Assembly: GCA_028583685.1 (NCBI GenBank)
Contig: JAMXIF010000051.1
Coordinates: forward strand, 43,404,898-43,468,897
From: Petaurus breviceps papuanus
Taxonomy: Eukaryota > Chordata > Mammalia > Diprotodontia > Petauridae
Length of the DNA stretch: 64,000 nucleotides
Direction: 5' to 3'
Shown one piece after another: positions 54,717-64,000 of the stretch; the stretch's first letter is position 1, and every line of letters begins with the position of its first letter. Below the pieces are notes generated by a model. That model worked only from the letters and a program-made list of their open reading frames with translations. It ran no database searches and was not told the origin of the DNA. The translations under genes were made by a program, and so were the position numbers.

Positions 54717-54719
54717 GTC

Positions 54720-54845
54720 CCCGCCCCACTTAGCATATAAACTCTGTAAGGGCAGGAACTTCCTCACTTTTTTAATTTCTATCCCCAACTCCCCACACAA
54801 TATGAAACACATATTAAGTACTTAATAAATGCTTGGAAAATTGAA
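54720..54845 (+). mobile_element. L2 LINE extreme 3' end
   Basis: 'ataaactctgtaagggcagg', 'aagtacttaataaatgcttg'. Confidence 0.78.
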
Positions 54846-54849
54846 TGGT

Positions 54850-55620
54850 ACTTCAGTGGAGGGAAAATGCCCATGCAAAAAAGCACCGCTCAGACTTCCT
54901 AGAGCTTTCTCAGAAGAGGGCTCAGAAGACTAAGGCTCTGTTTTATATACAATAGTTAGGCTTATTCATTACAAATTTAACATTAACATTTTAGTGCAAA
55001 GGCCAATTTGCCAATTTGCTGCCCATCCCTGCGAATGCTCTTTTGAATAAATAATGCAGATTGTATAAGGGGGAAAATGATGGCCAAGGTAAAAATGCAA
55101 AACATTTTAATGGGATGTCTTTATAAAAGGTCATCACCCTTTCTAAATAGTTTCAATAATTTCTTTTATCTTAAAAGATTACTTTTTTTCCCCATGCACA
55201 AGCTTCCAATATGCAACCCGTCAGTAGTTTAAAGGATATTCAACTGATGGGAAACCAAAGATTTTTCCTGAAATGATGGATGAACGACACATGCTTGCTT
55301 TGTTTACATTATAAATGTTTTATTGAAGGAATACTAATAAATAACTGAGTCTAGTAGGGGAAATGGCTTTCTTATGAAGATAAAATGAGAGCAAATTTGT
55401 ATTGGTTGTATTTTAATTGAAAGCATTCCTCCAGGATGTTGAAAATTATAAGGAAGCATTTTTCTGAAGTGTATCATTTATTCCTCCCCCTCCCCCTCCC
55501 CAAATGGGGGGAGGGGGTGGGTCTCAGTCCCAGATGGTGATGGATGGTACACATTTGATCTCCTAATTCTAACACTCCAAAATCATGATAAACTTTTTCA
55601 ATGAATTTTCAAAGATTCTT
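54850..55620. other. Repeat-free block, candidate conserved noncoding DNA
   Basis: AT-rich, no relic; holds a C/G mirror-like stretch at 55,485-55,520 (CCCCCTCCCC next to GGGGGGAGGGGG). Confidence 0.4.
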
Positions 55621-55621
55621 A

Positions 55622-55755
55622 AATTCAACAAGCATTTATTAAGCATTTACTATATGCCAGGCACTGGTCTTATGGACTGAGCATAAGACCAAAAAAAAAA
55701 AAAAAAGAGTGAACCAGCCCTTGTATTCAAGGAGCTACAATTTTACTCAGAGGGT
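55622..55755 (-). mobile_element. L2 LINE 3' end
   Basis: 'caacaagcatttattaagca', 'tatatgccaggcactggtct', a 16-A run, 'ccttgtattcaaggagctac'. Confidence 0.82.
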
Positions 55756-55779
55756 ACAATATATGTTCAGATGGGGGAG

Positions 55780-56025
55780 AAAGAGCACTTATTAAGCACC
55801 TAATATATGCAGGCAGTATGCAAAGCACTGGAAATAAATATAAAGCATACAATTAGCCAAAAAGCAACTGCTATATACATAAAACTTCAATGTTTGCTTT
55901 TATTTGATCCTCCTAACAACCCCAGGGAGGTAGATATTATTATTATTATTATTATACCCATTGAACAGGTGAGGAAACTGAAGCAGAGAGAGGTCAAGTG
56001 ACTTTTCCAGTGTGATATAGCTGGT
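55780..56025 (-). mobile_element. MIR SINE with (ATT)n expansion
   Basis: 'agcacttattaagcacctaa', 'gatcctcctaacaaccccag', (ATT)7 at ~55,935-55,955, 'acaggtgaggaaactgaagc'. Confidence 0.78.
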
Positions 56026-56090
56026 GCCTAAAGGCACAGTGTCTTGGAACATAGTGGGAGCTTAATAAATGATTGTTGACTTGACAAGCC
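56025..56090 (+). mobile_element. L2 LINE extreme 3' end
   Basis: 'gtgtcttggaacatagtggg', 'agcttaataaatgattgttg'. Confidence 0.72.
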
Positions 56091-56515
56091 ATGTTTTGAA
56101 ATAAGCTAGAGACTCTTCTTTCTTCTATTTCCATTACACCTTCCTCCAACTTCAGCCAAAGTCCTAGTGGGAGGGCTTGGAAGCTGGGGCGGTCGGTCCA
56201 TGGCCAATAAACTCATCCCAAGGGACCTCAGCGGCCCTGGTGGGACTGAGACAGAAGGTTGTTACGTTCCCATTGATCTGAAGTGGTTTTGGCTTGAAGT
56301 CGTGGAGCTGGATTGTGACCCAAGATGAAGCTGTGTCCCAGTTCTTTTTGTTAATTGCTTAAGCAAATTTACTAAAGAAATGAAGTATTCTCTGCAATAC
56401 AATAGCTACTTACAAAGACCTAAAGCAATTGAACTCTGGGCTGTTTTTATTATTATTTTCTCAGTGACTTCATAGACACCCTACTTTTTGCTTCCAACAG
56501 ACCCTGCAAATCTAG
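56091..56515. other. Unassigned sequence with a GC-rich core
   Basis: 56,165-56,345 is clearly GC-richer than its surroundings and has several CpG (GGGGCGGTCGGTCC, CAGCGGCCC). No open frame is convincing. Confidence 0.45.
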
Positions 56516-56519
56516 TTTA

Positions 56520-56732
56520 AATTAGAATTCATGAAATAATACTGGGTTTAGAGTTAGAAGAACCAGGTTTAAATCCCAGTTCTGCCATTTAATTCCTGTG
56601 TAATTTTGGTTGAGTTGCTTAACCTCTCTGTACCACAATCTTCTCACTTAAAAAAAATTGAGAGAGTTCAACTCAATGGCCTCTAAGTGGCTTTCCAGAA
56701 CTAAATTTATGACTTTATGCTTTTCCTTCTAA
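56520..56732 (+). mobile_element. MIR3 SINE, nearly full length
   Basis: 'ccaggtttaaatcccagttc', 'gttgcttaacctctctgtac', L3 tail 'caatggcctctaagtggctt'. Confidence 0.75.
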
Positions 56733-56746
56733 GCATTTCTGACTAT

Positions 56747-56956
56747 GTTGTTATTCAGTCATTTTCAGTTATGTCCACCTCCTCATGACCCCGTTTGGGG
56801 TTTCCTTGACAAAGATACTGGAGTGGTTTGCCATTTCCTTCTCCACTTTGTCTCACAGATGAGGAAACTGAGGCAAACGACTTACCCCAAGGCATACATC
56901 TAGACTTGAACTCAAGTCTTCCTGACTTCAGGTTCAATACTTTATCCACTGCACCT
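56747..56956 (-). mobile_element. RTE-tailed SINE with perfect target-site duplication
   Basis: 'tgttattcagtcattttcag', 'gaccccgtttggggtttcct', 'ggagtggtttgccatttcct', 'tttatccactgcacct'. GCATTTCTGACTAT at 56,733-56,746 and 56,957-56,970. Confidence 0.94.
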
Positions 56957-57184
56957 GCATTTCTGACTATAGTTCTGCCCATAAGAAACCAGCATGGAAA
57001 TACACAGCAAGGACAAAATTTTCTTACCACCTATTTATTTTAGAAGTCCTTTTTACTATTATCTTTATTTCTCATAAATCAGTTTTCAACCAGCAAAATT
57101 ATAAATCAATATCATTTCATTTGGACTTTTGAAGAAGATAGGATATAACTTTGAGCTCTTATTCTCCCAGGACACACTTGTTAC

Positions 57185-57390
57185 TTTACAGAGACAGCAA
57201 GAGATAGAGTTCTGGACCTAGAATCAAGAGACCTGGATTTGAGATGTGACTCTAACCTTTCTAAGCCTCAATTTCCCCATCTAAGAATGGGAATGATGAC
57301 ACTTATATAATTCACACATGGTCTCTTCAGGGTTGATGTAGGGAAAGTATAATATAAATGCAAATTTTTATTGTTAGAACTGATTTAATA
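57185..57390 (+). mobile_element. MIR SINE, nearly full length
   Basis: 'ctagaatcaagagacctgga', 'aagcctcaatttccccatct', 'gggaatgatgacacttatat'. Confidence 0.7.
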
Positions 57391-57524
57391 ATTTTCACTT
57401 GCTTTTACTAAACTAAATTTCCATTTTCTTAGATATCTGATAGAGCTAAATTTAAAAATTATTAACCTTATTTTAAACATAGATGAGTGTCTAACTTAAA
57501 TGAATTAATTTTGCCTATTGCTCA

Positions 57525-57625
57525 TTTCAAGTTCCTTGTTTCACTTTTTGCCGCTGTATCGCTAGCATCTAGCATAATGCCAGGTTCCTAATGTATACCC
57601 AATAATCACTTGTTAAATAAACAAA
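57525..57625 (+). mobile_element. L2 LINE extreme 3' end
   Basis: 'ccgctgtatcgctagcatct', 'tcacttgttaaataaac'. Confidence 0.65.
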
Positions 57626-58636
57626 CTTCCTGTTCTTCAACCTGTTTTCTCACTGTTTTATGAGGTAATACCATTTATAACCTTCCACCACCTAAACCTG
57701 TAACATTTCATCTTCTTCAGTATAATGACTAACATATTAAACTAGATTAGGAAATGATGATAGTGTTGGTGTTAATGTCTGTTCTTTATCCAGTTTTCAT
57801 TTTTCAACATTAATAACTTGGTTATGTAGGTCAATTTGGAAATGATTTGTTATTTTCTCATTTTTATTCTTTCTCCTAATTTGTTATTGATTGTGGTCTT
57901 TGATCTAACAGGTCAGTGGTCAAAATATGCATAGACAGATGATTCAAAGTAACATCCCTATTGTCCAACAATTTTCTAGCTATTAAAATACAAATTATTT
58001 AATTTTGGTTGTTAATCCAGTGCTCACCATGTCCACTGAAACCCAACTCCTTTAGGTAGAAAATATTCATCATATATATGTATGAGACTTCTGTTTAGTC
58101 ACCAGTTCTTCAACCACTTTAATTTCTTTATCTGACTTTTATCTGTTTTCTAACATATTTTTCATTACTGTGCCTTCTGCCCACCTTTGTTCTCCTAATT
58201 GTATTTGTCTCTCTCTAAATGAAATCAACATAAATATTAATAGTAACCTCATTGAAGTTTCTCTTGTGTCATTGGTTTTCCTGGCTGAAGATTGCATCAC
58301 CTAGTTTCTAGTCTCCCACTTATGAGCCTCTATACCCTTAACTGGCCTGGTCCTCCAAACACAGTCACATGCTGTCAATGGATCCAAATGCAAAACCTCT
58401 CCAATACAGAAGAAACAGCCAGAGCTTCCACTCCATTGGCAAAGCCTTTTAGAAACTCATTTACCTCCATGCCACAGTGAGGTATAAGAACAGGAGCTTT
58501 TGGGAGGGTTAAAGAAAAAAGATAATAAAACTGTATCATAAAAATCCTATGCAACAAAATTGGTCAAAAAAACCCACCTTCCTTAGAGTAATGCTGTGAT
58601 AACCACAAGTGCTTTTAAACATTTTGACGAAGAAAA
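57626..58636. other. Repeat-poor AT-rich block
   Basis: No relic or exon recognised. Confidence 0.4.
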
Positions 58637-58639
58637 AAA

Positions 58640-58715
58640 TATTCCATACATTAGCACTTAGCACAGTGCACGTCACATAGTAGGTGTTTAATAAATGTTT
58701 ATTGACTATTTTTTG
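58640..58715 (+). mobile_element. L2 LINE extreme 3' end
   Basis: 'gcacttagcacagtgcacgt', 'gtaggtgtttaataaatgtt'. Confidence 0.78.
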
Positions 58716-60379
58716 ACTATTGTTTTATTAGAAAGGTCATGGGAATCATAGCTCCTTGAGTTAAAAAATACGCAAGCAAAAGACTTCATATAATGTGTCA
58801 CCCAGTTTTAATTAAAATAGTTTTATTCCTTAGATTGCATGGTTCCTTCAGAAAATTCTCAGCCTGGATCTGGAAAGGATTTCCGCTAACATAGAGAAGA
58901 CATTGACGTGTTCTAAAATGTATTCAGGTCATGGAGGCTGCTCTCAGCTAATTGTGAAAATGAGAAAGTAGAGGTAAATTTCATTTGCATTATCTTCCTT
59001 TGATGCTCAATAAGGTCAAAGGTAAAGGTTTCATCTTTTTCTGGTCCATAAAATATAGATTGCCATTTTCAAAGTGCATCAACACTGGTAATAGTCATTC
59101 CCATTAGTCAGTCATATAATCTTATGAAATATTGACATGATAAAACAATGCAACTGGGAAAGGACCAATAGAACGTGTGTTTTATTGACAAATAAATGCA
59201 TGAGTTTAAATATCTCCTTCAGCACCTTCCTTTAACCATGATGACCATTTCATCAAAAACATAAGGATCTAGAAAGAGCTGATGACTTTTAAATATTGCT
59301 TTGATACTCTCTCAAATAAAAATACAAATCCAATTTAATCCCAGTTCATATCTGTGTTCACCCCATTTTGACAGTGACATTTTATGGTGAAATGTACTTT
59401 AATATCATATTCAAACCCTTTTCCCATCTTTTCATCGAAAATCCACTTTTTAATTTATGGTACTCGCTTGCTCGATTCAAGCTGCATTCACTTTGAGATA
59501 CTTTGCAAAGATAAATAACCAACACACTCTGCCATTCATGAGTAATGTAGTGACTATAACTTAGGAAAATAAAATAGGTGGTCACCACCAAAGGAATGTA
59601 TTACCGTTAGAAATAAATATGTATCATATGGATAAGTAATAATAGAACTGTAAATTAGAAATACGCTATGGAAAATGCTTTCCTATTTTACAAAGATTAA
59701 ATTATATATTGTAATATATTGTTGCTTCATATATATTTAAAGAATGAAATATATTAGGCCATGCCTTGTGCTGAACAGACACCCCATCTGAGTATGAAGA
59801 ATGCAATGTGAAGTCATATGTTTACAAGCTATTTCATACTGATTACTTCAGAACGTACATGACTTAGGGGTCATCATTTTGTTGGCAAAACATGGCATTC
59901 CAATACAACTCCCATCAATGAAAACTTTCAAATATAGTGAAATATGAATATTCTTTGCAGTGTTCTGAGGGGAAAAAAAGCATTTAGAATAAGTACATTG
60001 GTCTTAGATTGACACAAAATGTATGATGGGAAAAAGGATATGGACCAGGTATTTTGTAAGAGGAGATTAAAGATGGTTAGGCTGAGTGATGCCCTTGTAC
60101 CCATCAAATGTTGAAAGACCCACAGGAAGGTAATTATTGTTGTGAGTGAATTCTCTTTGGATGGTCATTGAAAGAACATGGAGAAGGCTCCTGAAGAATG
60201 AGAGTGTATGGATGAATTATGATCTCCACTGTTAGAGGGAATTGTTGTCTTGAAAAGACCAAAAGATCAGTTAAAGTATTCTAGCCATGGTTGGAACTAT
60301 CTAAATGACTAAAGCTAATAGACCATTGTCCTCCAACAAACATAGTCTTTGATCTGAGGTTAGGTAAGACCCCAAAGCA
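58716..60379. other. Longest repeat-free block near the right end
   Basis: About 1.66 kb of AT-rich sequence without any recognised mobile element or exon; includes the regulatory candidate listed next. Confidence 0.5.
58979..59030. promoter_or_regulatory. Candidate enhancer motif cluster
   Basis: Within 50 bp: ATTTGCAT octamer (58,983-58,990), CCTTTGATG, a TCF/LEF-type site (58,997-59,005), and AGGTCAAAGGTAA, a DR1-type nuclear-receptor site (59,013-59,025). Motif matches alone are weak evidence. Confidence 0.35.
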
Positions 60380-60380
60380 G

Positions 60381-60655
60381 TGCAAATAGGTGGCACAGTG
60401 CATAGAGTACTGAGCTTGGAGTCAGGAAGACTCATCTTCCAGAGTTCAAATCTGGCCTCAGACCCTAGCGATGTGATTCTGGGCAAGTCACTTAATGTTG
60501 TTTGCTTCAGTTTTTTTTTTATCTGTAAAAAAAAGTAAATAAGCTGGAGAAAGAAATGGAAAACCACTCTTCACCAAAGTATCCTTGCCAAGAAAACCCC
60601 GACTGGGGGGGTGGCAGTGTCACAAAGAAGAGGACATTATTGAAATGACTGAACA
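60381..60655 (+). mobile_element. RTE-tailed SINE, nearly full length
   Basis: 'aggtggcacagtgcatagag', 'gggcaagtcacttaatgttg', 'agctggagaaagaaatggaa', 'ccttgccaagaaaaccccga', 'gaaatgactgaacaa'. Confidence 0.9.
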
Positions 60656-61066
60656 AGAAGATCTTTAGTTGTAAGAACCCCAAGATGCAAGTCTTATCAT
60701 GCAGTGAAAAAACTGATTATTTTACTAATGTTCTTAGGCCATTTTTTGTTGGACCAGATGGACAAAACTTCTCAATCTCAATCGAACTCACATACTATAT
60801 TATAAACACAGCCAAAAATAGCATGAGTATTTTTATTTTATATATCATCTAAAACTTGCATTTTAATGGTCCCTCCCTGCGGCTATTGTTATTAAGAGGT
60901 ACTAACAAGTTGTGAAATGCTTTTACTTAAACTTGACTTTGTGAACGAATCACTGCATAATTTCACTTTTAAAATTCTGCCACATTGTTTTTTCTGGAAG
61001 GACAAAATTCCTAACAAAGAAACAGTCAGATTACCCCAGTTTTTAAACAATAAGTAGCAAGACAAT
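60656..61066. other. Unassigned AT-rich sequence
   Basis: Nothing recognised. Confidence 0.4.
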
Positions 61067-61067
61067 A

Positions 61068-61200
61068 ATCAACCAATAAACATTCATTAAGTACCTACTA
61101 TGCTGCCAAGCCCTCCCTGTGTTAGGTCCTATGGCTACAAATACAAAGAATGAAAAAACCCCACACTCTCAGGGTATTTACATTTTATAAGTTAGAGCAG
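61068..61200 (-). mobile_element. L2 LINE 3' end
   Basis: 'aaccaataaacattcattaa', 'gtacctactatgctgccaag', 'ctctcagggtatttacattt'. Confidence 0.8.
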
Positions 61201-61488
61201 GGGCTAGCAGCTGTTAGAAAATTCCAATGGAATGCCACTTGAGGAGAATGCCAATGTTTCATTATGCAGACTTGATAAGAGTTGAATTTAGCAATAATTT
61301 AAAAATTAGTAATTGGTAAATGACTGAATAAACTGTGTTTTCTGAATGTACCAAGAAAGGATGATGAACATAAGAGAAATTGAGGAGAATACATGAAGAC
61401 TTGTATACAAAGTAATGTACTAGGAATAAAGCAAGGCCAAAAGAGCAGTTAGCACAATGATTGCTGTAAATTTGGTCAGCACTTTATT
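61201..61488. other. Unassigned sequence
   Basis: No relic recognised. Confidence 0.35.
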
Positions 61489-61489
61489 T

Positions 61490-61580
61490 CCATAGACCTG
61501 TTTCCACATCTGTGTATGATGATAATTGCCAAGAGAATTTCAAAGTTCCCTTCCAGGTCCAATATTTTATGATTCCTTTG
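61490..61580 (+). mobile_element. MIR3/L3 tail fragment
   Basis: 'cctgtttccacatctgtgta', 'caaagttcccttccaggtcc', 'aatattttatgattcc'. Confidence 0.6.
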
Positions 61581-62213
61581 ATCCCAAGATATACAACACA
61601 TTTCCACTGAAAAAATATTATCCAACTCTGAAAATCTGTCCATTTTCCCTCTGTTTTGAATTCACCCCTGTGCTAGCCAGTTACTAAGGAGCTATGGCTG
61701 ATTGATGAGTGTGGCAAACTCCATTGGGACAGTTCTTTCTAAAAGGAATTAGTGGCCATGCTAATACAATGATTGACCTCAAGCCCTCAGAATTAGCCAT
61801 AAGCTGCTTCCCTAGGCTCACCACTTAGTCCTAGAGGAGATTAGTAGCACTAAGGCCAACAGTTTCATTACATAGTTTTATTAATACACATACACACACA
61901 CAATGTTTTCTTGTCCTTAGAAATGCTTTGCTTGCTATTTTGACTATGGCTTCCAAGAAAATATTTTTCATCAAAATGTTTGAGTTAGGTGCCATGTAGA
62001 CACAACCATGGACATTAAGTCCTAGCTTAAAATAAACATGATTAAAAACAGCCTCCTTTCAGTTGGCTTTAGATTTGGGATTAGTCCATTGTTTTCTCAG
62101 CCTGTGAAGCACTGTTTTCTATTCTATGGTCAACTGGAAGTGATTCTTATTTTCCAAGACCATATTTGAACAGCTCCAAATGTTATGGACTTTCAAGAAC
62201 AAATATTCATCAT
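61581..62213. other. Repeat-poor block
   Basis: Only a short (CA)n at ~61,888-61,902. Confidence 0.4.
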
Positions 62214-62214
62214 T

Positions 62215-62322
62215 ATTAGTCACACAGGATCATTTAGCTAGAAAATGTCTGAGGCAGAATTTGAACTCAGATCTTCCTGACTCCAGGCCCAGTACTCTCT
62301 CCATGGAGCCACCTGACTGCCT
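62215..62322 (-). mobile_element. Head region of a MIR/tRNA-type SINE
   Basis: 'tgaactcagatcttcctgac', 'tccaggcccagtactctctc', 'gagccacctgactgcctc'. Confidence 0.72.
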
Positions 62323-62485
62323 CTTAAAGGTCATCTGATCCAGTGCCCTCATTTTACAGATGAGAAAACTGAAACTCAGAATAGAGAAGAGATTTGCCCA
62401 GGGTAACAGTAAGTGAAAGATTTGGGAGATGGTTTCAGGTCCTCTTCTTTCAAACCCAACTCTCTTTCCTCTGTAGCACTGTGTC
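62323..62485 (-). mobile_element. MIR3 SINE
   Basis: 'aggtcatctgatccagtgcc', 'cattttacagatgagaaaac', 'gatttgcccagggtaacagt'. Confidence 0.78.
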
Positions 62486-63233
62486 TCCCCCAAAATTTCA
62501 GAGGAATAGGAAACTTGGAAGCACTGCTAGAAAAATTACTTACACCAAGGAGCTCCCATGGATTCCCATGTACCACCTGAGCATTTTGTTATGATTTAAA
62601 AGCATCCTTTCCCAAAGGTACACTATCCACTATTCATCTTCCAGGCTTCCAAATGTAGCAGGTAATTATACTTGATTAAAACTATAATATTTTTTGTCCT
62701 TACTCAGCTCTCCACAATTGATCTTTCCATAAAAAGCTACTAATCCAAATAAGAAAGGGAGAAAGGAAATTTATGTCAAGTATTTTTAAACTAAAAAAAA
62801 ATGTTCTATGAAAATTCTTTGATGGATTTCTTCTTACTGTAAAATGTACTTGCAATATGCTTCATATACTTGCTTTTAGGCAAATTTCATAGAAAATCGG
62901 ACTCTCCAATGTGGCAAGAATAGTGTTTTAGCAGTGTGATAAAGGAAGAATGCTTACAAATCAGTTCGATGAATGACATTGAACTCACAATTTACTCAAA
63001 TCACATTTTTCCTTTTAAAAATGCCATATGTATAAATCCATGATATTGTATGTGCTGGCAAAATTCTGCCTCTGCACAAGCCTACTCTTGAGGTTTGAAA
63101 AATGTTCATAACTCTTCATGAAGCAGCAAATTAGTCCAAAACAAGCAAACTGGAAGGGCAAGGGAAGTCCTTTCCCCATAGGAAGGGAGTGACTGCCCTG
63201 CCTTGATTCAAGCAATGAGTTCTGAGAAGCCAA
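62486..63233. other. Repeat-poor block
   Basis: AT-rich; no relic, exon or strong motif cluster. Confidence 0.45.
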
Positions 63234-63234
63234 A

Positions 63235-63290
63235 GACAGGAAGCATTTATTGCAGTTCTACTACATGCCAGGCACTGTGCTAAGTTCTCT
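63235..63290 (-). mobile_element. L2/MIR terminal fragment
   Basis: 'aggaagcatttattgcagtt', 'acatgccaggcactgtgcta'. Confidence 0.7.
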
Positions 63291-63297
63291 ATAAATA

Positions 63298-63418
63298 TCT
63301 GTCTGGCTCTGGTTCTGTCTCTCTGGCTCTGTCTATGTCTCTCTCTCCTGTCTCTGTCCCTCTCTCTGTCTCTGTGTGTGTTTCTGTCTGTCTGTCTCTG
63401 CTTCTGTCTGTCTCTCCC
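63298..63418 (+). repeat. TCTG/TCTC polypyrimidine microsatellite
   Basis: Imperfect TCTGTCTC units starting at the broken end of an L2/MIR fragment. Confidence 0.88.
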
Positions 63419-63475
63419 CTCAGCATTTAGTACAGTATGTAAAACACAACAGAATTTAATAAACGTGTCATTTAT
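63419..63475 (+). mobile_element. L2 LINE extreme 3' end fragment
   Basis: 'cagcatttagtacagtatgt', 'atttaataaacgtg'. Confidence 0.5.
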
Positions 63476-63499
63476 CTATCCCTTTACACATTAACTCTT

Positions 63500-63672
63500 T
63501 TCATATATTTCTTTTCTATGTAATTCTTTTCCTTTTATTTTGTTTATATGTTGTCTCTTCCTATTAGAAAGCCACCTCTTGAAGGTAAACTACTACTCCT
63601 TACATGCTTTTTCTCTCCCTCAATGTGCCTTGCTTATAATAGACAGCCAACAAATATCTCTTGAATAATATG
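63500..63672 (+). mobile_element. L2 LINE 3' end
   Basis: 'attagaaagccacctcttga', 'ctcaatgtgccttgcttata', 'atctcttgaataat'. Confidence 0.6.
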
Positions 63673-63677
63673 TATGA

Positions 63678-63882
63678 ATACATTCAATTTAATTCAACAC
63701 ACATTTATTGTTTATTATGTACAAGATATTATGCCCGGCATAGGAAATTCAAAGACAAAAACTTTAAAAGTCCCTGCCCTCAAGAAGATTATATTCTAAT
63801 GGGGGAGAAGAAGATACAACCTATACAGTGATAGATAAATACAAAGAAGTCAAGGCAAGAGAGAGCCTGAAGAAACTACTAC
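63678..63882 (-). mobile_element. L2 LINE 3' end
   Basis: 'ttcaacacacatttattgtt', 'agtccctgccctcaagaaga', 'ttatattctaatgggggaga'. Confidence 0.85.
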
Positions 63883-63884
63883 AT

Positions 63885-63923
63885 ATACATCATATACATA
63901 TACACATACACATACATATACAT

Positions 63924-64000
<77 letters not shown>
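63885..64000 (+). repeat. (CATATA)/(CATACA) microsatellite running off the window
   Basis: Continuous CATA-type units to the last base; true length is not visible. Confidence 0.95.

Overview
This window looks like intergenic DNA from a marsupial, at the 3' edge of one protein-coding gene. The marsupial call rests on abundant tRNA-derived SINEs with the 'cagtgaatagagcac...ggagtcaggaggacct' body, tRNA-headed SINEs with a BovB/RTE-type tail, a marsupial L1 3' end seen repeatedly on both strands, and dense ancient L2, MIR (THER1) and MIR3 (THER2, L3-tailed). Family names come from recalled consensus sequences, because no database could be searched.

The only recognisable host coding sequence is at the left end, nt 3-173 on the + strand. 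It encodes a cysteine-rich C-terminus ([15 protein letters not shown], then [15 protein letters not shown] and a stop) of the MyoD-family-inhibitor (MDFI/MDFIC) type, most likely the last coding exon of MDFIC2. A canonical polyadenylation signal follows about 200 nt after the stop. The other ~63.5 kb holds no convincing exon. All the longer open frames are in L2 or MIR relics, microsatellites or chance sequence, with one unexplained minus-strand frame near 38.35-38.64 kb worth checking.

Layout: 0-1.8 kb is the gene end plus repeat-poor DNA. 1.8-12.7 kb is dense L2/MIR/SINE with one hAT-like element. 12.7-14.5 kb has an L1 fragment that keeps its 5' end, beside an L3/CR1 C-terminal remnant. 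14.5-24.6 kb is L2/MIR with a purine microsatellite. A 100-N assembly gap lies at 24,614-24,713 inside an (AG)n tract. 24.7-38 kb alternates repeat-poor blocks with MIR/L2 and holds a dimeric SINE, a tailless SINE and a Z-DNA-type tract. 38-57 kb contains long L2 copies, a nested L2/hAT/L2 locus, antisense L1 3' ends and several RTE-tailed SINEs. 57-64 kb is largely repeat-poor, AT-rich DNA and may hold conserved regulatory elements.

The most interesting structural signals are two inverted duplications (11,396-11,478 and 34,292-34,416) built next to AT-rich microsatellites, the tandem-dimer SINE with a perfect 15-bp target-site duplication, the tailless SINE with an 11-bp duplication, and the nested transposon locus at 44.5-44.96 kb. 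I did not find a new multi-gene system here. Coordinates of old repeats are approximate, typically within 10-30 bp.
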